A stretch of DNA of 7,015 bases, taken from a bacterium (GTDB taxonomy: Bacteria > Calditrichota > Calditrichia > RBG-13-44-9 > J042). The stretch covers positions 1 through 7,015 of the forward strand of contig WGBF01000422.1 of assembly GCA_015494485.1 (NCBI GenBank). Direction: 5' to 3'. The position numbers and the translations under genes were made by a program. Below the pieces are notes generated by a model. That model was given only the letters and a program-made list of their open reading frames with translations. It had not been told where the DNA came from and searched no databases. Below are positions 1 to 4,829 of the stretch, piece by piece. Position 1 is the stretch's first letter, and every line of letters starts with the position of its first letter.

Positions 1-461
1 ACCAATTGCTGCTGGGGAAAATTTTACCCTTTTTAATCCTTACGTTTCTGGAAATGGGCGGTATTCTGCTTATTGGACAATGGATGTTTCAGGTACCCAT
101 GAAAGGCAGTTATTTAATCCTGGGATTGTTTGCTTTTGTATATTTGTTTACTACGCTGGGGTTGGGAATGTTTGTTTCAACTATTACTCAAACTCAGCAG
201 CAGGCAATGTTTGCTTCCTGGTTTGTGATGGTGTTTTCAATTTTAATGAGCGGTTTTTTTATTCCCATTGAAAATATGCCCACTGCTTTACAGCAACTCA
301 CCTATTTAAATCCCATGCGCTACATCATGAGTGCCTTTCGGGATATTTTTCAAAAAGGAAGTTCGTTGTGGTATTTACGGGAAGATTTAATCCGGCTTAC
401 CCTGTTTGGAACGGTAATCTTTACCGCCGGGGTATTGAAATTTCACAAACGGCTGGATTAA
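1..461 (+). CDS. ABC-2 type transporter permease, C-terminal fragment
   Basis: This is the last ~153 residues of an integral membrane permease; its start lies left of the window and the visible reading frame begins at base 3. Three strongly hydrophobic stretches (about residues 6-28, 36-60 and 68-92 of the fragment) are followed by a polar loop and a last membrane segment near the C terminus, ending in a short basic tail (KFHKRLD). The loop carries NMPTALQQLTYLNPMRY and then a conserved-looking AFRDIFQKG stretch. That is the usual C-terminal signature of ABC-2 permeases of the YbhR/YbhS/YhhJ kind, which pair with a separate ATPase in drug or other export. The substrate cannot be read from the sequence. 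The ATPase and any membrane-fusion partner would be expected upstream, outside the window. The family call is firm; the specific member is not. Confidence 0.85.
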   Translation, partial: QLLLGKILPFLILTFLEMGGILLIGQWMFQVPMKGSYLILGLFAFVYLFTTLGLGMFVSTITQTQQQAMFASWFVMVFSILMSGFFIPIENMPTALQQLTYLNPMRYIMSAFRDIFQKGSSLWYLREDLIRLTLFGTVIFTAGVLKFHKRLD

Positions 462-533
462 TTAGGGAATACGTGAAATGACCGGAAGCTTTCTTAATAT
501 CCAGGAGATGTTGCGCGCCATGGGAAATCACCT

Positions 534-555
534 CCCCGGTTTGTATCAACCGGGG
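534..555. terminator. GC-rich hairpin between convergent genes, possible terminator
   Basis: CCCCGGTT at 534-541 pairs perfectly with AACCGGGG at 548-555 around a 6-base loop. It sits in the 133-base gap between the convergent permease (ends 461) and thioesterase (stop at 595), where a shared terminator is expected. Neither flank has a run of Ts, so it is not a classical intrinsic terminator; it may act as a weak terminator or a 3'-end stabilising structure for either transcript. Nothing else in 462-594 looks functional. Confidence 0.4.
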
Positions 556-594
556 GCAAATCGATGTAATGCCTTTACAACACTTCGTAGAATT

Positions 595-1020
595 TTACTT
601 TTTATCCACAATCATCAGGGTCAACCGGGAAACAGCGCTCAGTTGTTCCTGTTCGTTAAAAATGTGAATGTCCCACACGTGAACGGTTTTGCCCAGTTTA
701 ATGGGACGCGCCACACCGGTTACTTTACCACGGGTTACCGGTCGGAGATGGTTCACGTTTAACTCCACCCCCACCGCAAACTGTTTCTGGTAATCCACCG
801 TCAGGGTAGCGGCGATGCTGGCCAGGGATTCCGCCAGTGCGGCATTGCTTCCCCCATGAAGCAGTCCGTACGGTTGTTTGGTGCGGTGGTCCACCGGCAT
901 GGTTGCTTTCAAATAATCCTCACCAATTTCAATAAATTCAATACCCAGGTGGTCAAACAAGGTGTTGCGTACAAATTGTTGCAATTCTTCAACCGTGAAT
1001 GGTTTATACCAGATACTCAT
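595..1020 (-). CDS. Hotdog-fold acyl-CoA thioesterase (YdiI/EntH-like)
   Basis: The product is a 141-residue cytoplasmic single-domain hotdog thioesterase, the normal length for the family. The core MPVDHRTKQPYGLLHGG (residues 41-57) followed by ALAES closely resembles, from memory, E. coli YdiI (1,4-dihydroxy-2-naphthoyl-CoA hydrolase of menaquinone synthesis) and EntH/YbdB. The residues expected for catalysis are present: Gln49, His55 with the GG pair at 56-57, and Glu64 as the general base or nucleophile. The start is set at the ATG ending at 1020 because AGGAG lies 5 bases upstream (1026-1030) and because family members begin at about this point. The frame stays open upstream to 1137, but that extension runs into the terminator hairpin and is not believable protein. 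No menaquinone or siderophore genes are nearby, so the substrate (DHNA-CoA, another aroyl-CoA or an acyl-CoA) is undetermined. The gene probably has its own promoter. Confidence 0.88.
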   Translation of the reverse strand: MSIWYKPFTVEELQQFVRNTLFDHLGIEFIEIGEDYLKATMPVDHRTKQPYGLLHGGSNAALAESLASIAATLTVDYQKQFAVGVELNVNHLRPVTRGKVTGVARPIKLGKTVHVWDIHIFNEQEQLSAVSRLTLMIVDKK

Positions 1021-1051
1021 TTGCTCTCCTATTTTGCTGTAACGGTGCATA

Positions 1052-1079
1052 ATTAAACAGCCCGGTGCGGCAAAACCAA
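1052..1079 (-). promoter_or_regulatory. Possible promoter of the thioesterase gene
   Basis: On the minus strand, TTGGTT (1074-1079) and TTTAAT (1052-1057) are separated by 16 bases. The -10 element matches five of six sigma-70 consensus positions; the -35 matches only TTG. Transcription would start near 1045, about 25 bases before the ATG and just after the citrate synthase terminator, which is a sensible place. The motifs are short and the primary sigma factor preference of this organism is unknown, so this is a candidate only. Confidence 0.3.
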
Positions 1080-1112
1080 CTGTTTCGTGAAAAGATGGTG
1101 CCGGATAAAACC

Positions 1113-1146
1113 AAAAACGCCGGTACCGCACCGGCACCGGCGTTTT
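1113..1146 (-). terminator. Intrinsic terminator of citrate synthase gene
   Basis: AAAACGCCGGT (1114-1124) pairs perfectly with ACCGGCGTTTT (1136-1146), an 11-bp stem with an 11-base loop. Read on the minus strand it ends in a run of five Ts and starts 23 bases after the citrate synthase stop codon, the layout of a Rho-independent terminator. It also ends in TTTT on the plus strand, but no plus-strand gene leads into it. GCCGGT (1119-1124) can instead pair with ACCGGC at 1130-1135, giving a shorter alternative hairpin. Confidence 0.85.
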
Positions 1147-1169
1147 GAAATAGAATGTCAGAAGTCTGA

Positions 1170-2513
1170 TTATCGTTGATCCATGGGGATGTACGGTCGG
1201 GGTTCGGCTACGCTTTTATAGGATGGCCGAATAATCCGGCCGCCGTTTATCAGTTCTTCGATGCGGTGCGCAGACCATCCGACAATACGAGCCATAGCAA
1301 ACAGACAGGGGTAAATTTCCTGCGGAAAGCCCAGCATGTCATACACAAAGCCGGAGTAAAAATCTACATTCGGGGAAATCACTTTGTCAGAACCCTTCAC
1401 CCGGCGGAAGATTTCCGGCGTTAACGTTTCCACGTATTCGTACAATTGGAATTCGTCCATGCGACCTTTGGCTTCCGCCATTTCACGGGCTTTTTCTTTC
1501 AGGATTTTTGCCCGCGGGTCGGATTTGGTGTACACGGCGTGGCCCATACCGTAAATCAATCCTTTTCCGTCAAACGCTTCCTTTCGGATGATTTTTTCAA
1601 TATACGCGGCTACCTGGTTTTTATCCGTCCAGTCTTTCACATTCTTTTTAATGTCTGCCATCATATCCATTACATACTTATTAGCCGCACCGTGCAGGGG
1701 GCCTTTCAGGGATCCAATTGCCGCCGCTACGGAGGAGTACGTGTCAGAGTGGCTGGAGGTTACCACGTGCATGGTAAAGGCCGAGTTGTTCCCGCCCCCA
1801 TGTTCAGCGTGAAGAATTAAGGCTAAATCAAGGGTATCGGCCTCCAGTTTGGAGAACTTCCCGTCCGGGCGGAGCATGTACAAAAAGTTTTCCGCAATGT
1901 CGTAATCCGAACGCGGGATTCGGATGTACAGATTTTCATTGTGAAATTCATACCGTTCTGCCAGGTAGGCATATGCGATAATGGGTGGGAACTTGGCAAT
2001 TAAATTCAATGATTGTCGAACCACATTGGCAATGGAAACATCGTCCGGATTGGGATCTTCCACATAAAGCGTCAGGACATCCCGCTGCAGGGCATTCATC
2101 ACATTGGGACTGATGAACTGCAGAATGCTGTTTTCCACAAATTTTTTCGGAAGAGGCATCAATTTAATGAGATATTCCTTAAACTCCGCCAGTTCATCTT
2201 TGGTGGGTAATTTGCCAAATAATAACAAATAGGTAACTTCTTCAAAACCATGGCGCCCTTCTTTCTGAATGCCTTCCACCAGGTCGGTAATTAAAATACC
2301 CCGGTAGCGCAATTCCCCTTCCACCGGAACAATTTTTCCATCCTGCTTTTCGTAGCCTTTTACGCTGGAAATCTGGGTCAGCCCTGCCAGAACCCCGGAA
2401 CCGTCTGCGTTGCGCAGCCCACGTTTTACGTCGTATTTGGTGTAAAGGCTCTTGTCAATAACACCCTGGTTTTGAATCATTTCTTGAGCTTTTTTAAGGA
2501 ATTGTTCTTCCAT
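1170..2513 (-). CDS. gltA: Citrate synthase
   Basis: The product is a 447-residue citrate synthase, which condenses acetyl-CoA and oxaloacetate to citrate at the entry to the TCA cycle, in the cytoplasm. The catalytic triad known from pig heart citrate synthase is in place: His274 in GPLHGAANK, His325 in GMGHAVYTKSDPR and Asp384 in NVDFYSGF. His235/His238 in HAEHGGGNNSAF and Arg334 in SDPR fit the oxaloacetate-binding positions. The HAEHGGGNNS form and the length, with a ~45-residue N-terminal lead before the first conserved block, resemble the form found in clostridia and FCB-group bacteria rather than the NADH-inhibited E. coli type. A 2-methylcitrate synthase cannot be excluded, but no propionate genes (prpB, prpD) are in view. 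The start ATG (2511-2513) has GGGAG 7 bases upstream (2521-2525). The gene is monocistronic by appearance: a divergent neighbour lies upstream and a strong terminator downstream. Confidence 0.95.
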   Translation of the reverse strand: MEEQFLKKAQEMIQNQGVIDKSLYTKYDVKRGLRNADGSGVLAGLTQISSVKGYEKQDGKIVPVEGELRYRGILITDLVEGIQKEGRHGFEEVTYLLLFGKLPTKDELAEFKEYLIKLMPLPKKFVENSILQFISPNVMNALQRDVLTLYVEDPNPDDVSIANVVRQSLNLIAKFPPIIAYAYLAERYEFHNENLYIRIPRSDYDIAENFLYMLRPDGKFSKLEADTLDLALILHAEHGGGNNSAFTMHVVTSSHSDTYSSVAAAIGSLKGPLHGAANKYVMDMMADIKKNVKDWTDKNQVAAYIEKIIRKEAFDGKGLIYGMGHAVYTKSDPRAKILKEKAREMAEAKGRMDEFQLYEYVETLTPEIFRRVKGSDKVISPNVDFYSGFVYDMLGFPQEIYPCLFAMARIVGWSAHRIEELINGGRIIRPSYKSVAEPRPYIPMDQR

Positions 2514-2723
2514 TTTTCTTCTCCCTTTGTAAGTAGTTTAACCTATTTAAAATTAACAAATCTTTGAGCCCTAATAAACGAGTATTTACTTTTGTTTAAA
2601 GGCTCAATTTTTTATTTCGCCATGTATTTAGGATGAGTTTAATTTTATTTTTGTTGCTCAGTTTATTTAATTTATTTTTCTTCTCATGCAGTGCTAATGT
2701 GCAACCAAACAGCGAGGGGTCCC
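2514..2723. promoter_or_regulatory. AT-rich divergent intergenic region between gltA and ftcD
   Basis: These 210 bases separate the divergent citrate synthase and ftcD genes and are much richer in A and T than the flanking coding sequence, as expected for a region holding two back-to-back promoters. I could not pick out a -10/-35 pair for either gene that stands clear of the A/T background. The only distinct structure is the hairpin at 2564-2613. A GTG at 2691 is in frame with ftcD, but it lacks a ribosome binding site and would add 11 residues not seen in the family. Confidence 0.5.
2564..2613 (+). terminator. Imperfect hairpin plus T tract in the ftcD leader (attenuator-like)
   Basis: Three nested arms pair in order: TTGAGCC (2564-2570) with GGCTCAA (2601-2607), TAAAC (2575-2579) with GTTTA (2594-2598), and AGTA (2581-2584) with TACT (2587-2590). 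Small internal loops separate them. Six Ts follow directly at 2608-2613. On the plus strand this has the form of an intrinsic terminator placed 110 bases before the ftcD start, so it could be a leader attenuator or a block on read-through. Only the outer arm is GC-rich, so the structure may be weak. It could also be an inverted-repeat operator for either divergent gene. Confidence 0.4.
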
Positions 2724-4553
2724 ATGGCGCAAAAATTAGTGGAATGTGTACCGAATTTCTCAGAAGGACGGGATAAAGCAATCATTGACCAGATTACAGC
2801 AGAAATTAAGGCGGTTCCCGATGTGCAATTGCTTTCCGTGGAAATGGGTGCCGATGTAAACCGAACGGTGGTTACCTTTATTGGATCTCCGGAGGGGGTT
2901 AAAGAAGCCGCGTTCCGGGCTATCAAAAAGGCGGCGGAATTGATTGATATGCGGCACCACAAAGGGGCCCACCCCCGCATGGGAGCAACCGATGTGTGTC
3001 CCTTTGTGCCGGTCAGCAATATTACCATGGAAGAAGTGGTGGAGTTGTCCCGCGAGGTGGCCCGTCGCGTCGGCGAAGAACTGGGCATTCCGGTGTACCT
3101 GTACGAAGAATCGGCAACGCGGCCGGAGCGGCGCAGTCTGGCCAACATTCGCAAAGGAGAGTACGAAGGATTACCGGAAAAACTGAAAGATCCCCAATGG
3201 AAGCCGGATTTTGGGCCGGCAGAATTTAATCCCAAAGCCGGCGCAACGGTTATTGGCGCACGGGAGTTTTTAATTGCCTACAACATCACCCTGAACACCC
3301 GGGAAAAGCAGTATGCCACGGATATCGCATTTGAATTGCGGGAAAAAGGCCGTTCGGTGCGGAAGGGCAACATAAAACCATTTTATTTTAAAGGTGAATT
3401 GGTAAAATACCGGGAAAATTACTTCCCCTGTGGCAATTGCGATTTTGTGGGTAAAACACTGGAAGAAACCGCAGAGCATTGCCGGAAAGAGCACGGGTAC
3501 GATTTGTACGAATTACTCCGCATGCACGGCACGGACCCCCAAAACCCCATTGGCCGTTCGGTAAAAAAGCCGGGGAAATTTAAACACGTGCGGGCCATTG
3601 GCTGGTATGTGGAAGAGTACGGCCGGGCGCAAATTTCCATTAATTTAACCAATTACAAGGTAACGCCCATTCATGCCGTTATGGAAGAAGCTCGTCGGCT
3701 GGCGGCGGAACGGGGGTTGGTGGTCACCGGCAGCGAAATTGTCGGACTGGTGCCCTTTCAGGCCATTTACGATGCCGGAAAGTTTTATCTGGAACAACAG
3801 GGGAAATCCAGTGGTGTTCCGGTGGAAGATGTCATTCGTATGGCAATTTACTCCCTTGGCCTCAATGACGTTGCCCCGTTTGACCCCAAAGAAAAAATCC
3901 TGGGCTTGCCGCAAACCCCGGCCGATGCCCTGGTATCCAAAACCGTGGAAGCCTTTACCCACGAAGTGAGTCGGGAAAGTCCCGCGCCCGGTGGCGGTTC
4001 CATTGCTGCCCTTGCCGGTGCCCTGGGGGCTGCCCTGGGGGCCATGGTTAGCAATTTAACCATTGGTAAACCGGGGTACGAAGCCGTGGAAGCGGATTTG
4101 AAAACGCTGGCAGTGCGGGCTCAGGAAGTCAAAGACCAGTTACTGCGCGCCGTGGACGAAGACACCAATGCCTTCAACGCCTACATGGAAGCCCGGCGAA
4201 TGCCCCAGAACACCCCGGAAGAAAAAGCTGCCCGTGAAAAAGCCATTGAAGAAGGTCTGAAAACCGCTGTTCGGGTGCCGCTAAAAACAGCACAGTTAAG
4301 CCTGGAGGCGATGAAGATTTGTCGCGAAGTGGTGGAAAAAGGAAATGTGAATTCGGTTACCGATGCTGGTGTCGGGGCGCAGAGCGCCTTTACAGGTGTG
4401 CGGGGTGGTATTTTGAATGTGTTGATTAATTTACCGCCCATAAAGGACGAGGCGTTTAAGGAAGAAATGAAAGCAACCTGCAAGCAACTGGAAGAGGAAG
4501 CCACCCACCTTCTGGAAGAAACGCTGCAGGTGCTGCATCAGAAGCTTTCCTGA
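2724..4553 (+). CDS. ftcD: Glutamate formiminotransferase / formiminotetrahydrofolate cyclodeaminase
   Basis: This 609-residue cytoplasmic enzyme catalyses the last steps of histidine breakdown: it moves the formimino group of N-formimino-glutamate to tetrahydrofolate, then releases ammonia to give 5,10-methenyl-tetrahydrofolate. The N-terminal formiminotransferase subdomain (about 1-180) opens with the typical LVECVPNFSEGRD and holds GAHPRMGATDVCPF, whose His83 matches the catalytic His82 of the mammalian enzyme. The second subdomain (about 181-395) has GIGWY-like AIGWYVEEYGRAQ and GSEIVGLVPF. The cyclodeaminase half (about 405-605) has the glycine-rich SPAPGGGSIAALAGALGAAL and an acidic AVDEDTNAF stretch. 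Residues ~213-283 form an insertion, absent from mammalian FTCD as I recall it, with a C2H2 zinc-finger-like motif. The start is ATG 2724, preceded by GAGGGG (2714-2719). No other hut genes are in the window. The gene is probably monocistronic, ending at the terminator 4586-4618. Confidence 0.93.
   Translation: MAQKLVECVPNFSEGRDKAIIDQITAEIKAVPDVQLLSVEMGADVNRTVVTFIGSPEGVKEAAFRAIKKAAELIDMRHHKGAHPRMGATDVCPFVPVSNITMEEVVELSREVARRVGEELGIPVYLYEESATRPERRSLANIRKGEYEGLPEKLKDPQWKPDFGPAEFNPKAGATVIGAREFLIAYNITLNTREKQYATDIAFELREKGRSVRKGNIKPFYFKGELVKYRENYFPCGNCDFVGKTLEETAEHCRKEHGYDLYELLRMHGTDPQNPIGRSVKKPGKFKHVRAIGWYVEEYGRAQISINLTNYKVTPIHAVMEEARRLAAERGLVVTGSEIVGLVPFQAIYDAGKFYLEQQGKSSGVPVEDVIRMAIYSLGLNDVAPFDPKEKILGLPQTPADALVSKTVEAFTHEVSRESPAPGGGSIAALAGALGAALGAMVSNLTIGKPGYEAVEADLKTLAVRAQEVKDQLLRAVDEDTNAFNAYMEARRMPQNTPEEKAAREKAIEEGLKTAVRVPLKTAQLSLEAMKICREVVEKGNVNSVTDAGVGAQSAFTGVRGGILNVLINLPPIKDEAFKEEMKATCKQLEEEATHLLEETLQVLHQKLS
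3429..3494 (+). other. C2H2 zinc-finger-like motif inside FtcD
   Basis: FtcD residues 236-257 read Cys-x2-Cys-x12-His-x4-His (Cys236, Cys239, His252, His257), exactly the spacing of a classical C2H2 zinc finger. The motif lies in a segment of about 70 residues inserted between GRSVRKG and KKPGKFKHVRAIGWY in the second formiminotransferase subdomain. The reading frame and base composition are continuous with the rest of the gene, so the insert looks native. Metal binding is inferred from the spacing only. Confidence 0.6.
4020..4042 (+). repeat. Short tandem repeat within ftcD
   Basis: GCCCTGGGGGC occurs at 4020-4030 and again at 4032-4042, a period of 12 bases. It encodes the repeated ALGA-ALGA of the glycine/alanine-rich helix at the start of the cyclodeaminase domain. 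Related enzymes have a similar A/G-rich stretch, so this is probably codon coincidence or an old small duplication, with no reading-frame effect. Confidence 0.5.
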
Positions 4554-4585
4554 GCACCGCTCATCTGATTTAACCATTTTCATTA

Positions 4586-4618
4586 CCCGGCATGCCATGT
4601 GGTATTGCCGGGTTTTTT
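4586..4618 (+). terminator. Intrinsic terminator of ftcD
   Basis: CCCGGCA (4586-4592) pairs with TGCCGGG (4606-4612) around a 13-base loop, followed at once by six Ts (4613-4618). It begins 32 bases after the ftcD stop codon. This is a standard Rho-independent terminator and makes the protease gene downstream a separate transcription unit. Confidence 0.85.
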
Positions 4619-4829
4619 GTCTCAGTGGATACGTTGGTTTTTCCTGCAGAAGAATGTGACTTTTTACGGAATTCAAGCCTCAGTGCAGAGTCCTCACAGG
4701 AGTGGGTTAAAAAATTTCAGTTTTCAAAAATATTGCGCTTTCGCACGAGTACGCCCCTTTTTTTACCTACATTGCAGGCTCTTTGGGCAATAAGCCAAAA
4801 CGTTTAACTCATATTACAAGGAGTCATTC
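4619..4829 (+). promoter_or_regulatory. Upstream region of the protease gene
   Basis: These 211 bases between the ftcD terminator and the protease start must hold the protease promoter, but I cannot identify a convincing -10/-35 pair; TACATT at 4768-4773 is the best single -10 candidate and lacks a partner. A run of seven Ts follows GCCCC at about 4753-4764. A small hairpin can form from TTTGG (4782-4786) and CCAAA (4795-4799), close to the ribosome binding site AAGGAG at 4818-4823. The short open frames here have no coding character. Confidence 0.4.

Noticed and set aside
478..762. A 94-codon plus-strand open frame after the permease, with AGGGA 9 bases before its ATG.
   Set aside because: From 595 on it is the exact codon-aligned complement of the well-supported thioesterase gene, and the product resembles nothing I know. 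The upstream 39 codons alone show no protein character and contain the 534-555 hairpin.
1021..1137. N-terminal extension of the thioesterase frame to 180 residues.
   Set aside because: It would begin inside the citrate synthase terminator, has no ribosome binding site and adds residues not found in the family, whereas the ATG at 1018-1020 has a good AGGAG.
2691..2723. GTG start adding 11 residues to FtcD.
   Set aside because: There is no ribosome binding site before it; ATG 2724 follows GAGGGG and gives the usual family N terminus.
2684..3235. A 183-codon minus-strand open frame opposite the start of ftcD.
   Set aside because: It is an antisense shadow of a strongly conserved gene, rich in Ser, Arg and Thr, with no recognisable motif.
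4592..4807. Small overlapping plus-strand open frames between ftcD and the protease.
   Set aside because: They start inside the ftcD terminator hairpin, lack ribosome binding sites and have low-complexity, Phe-rich products.
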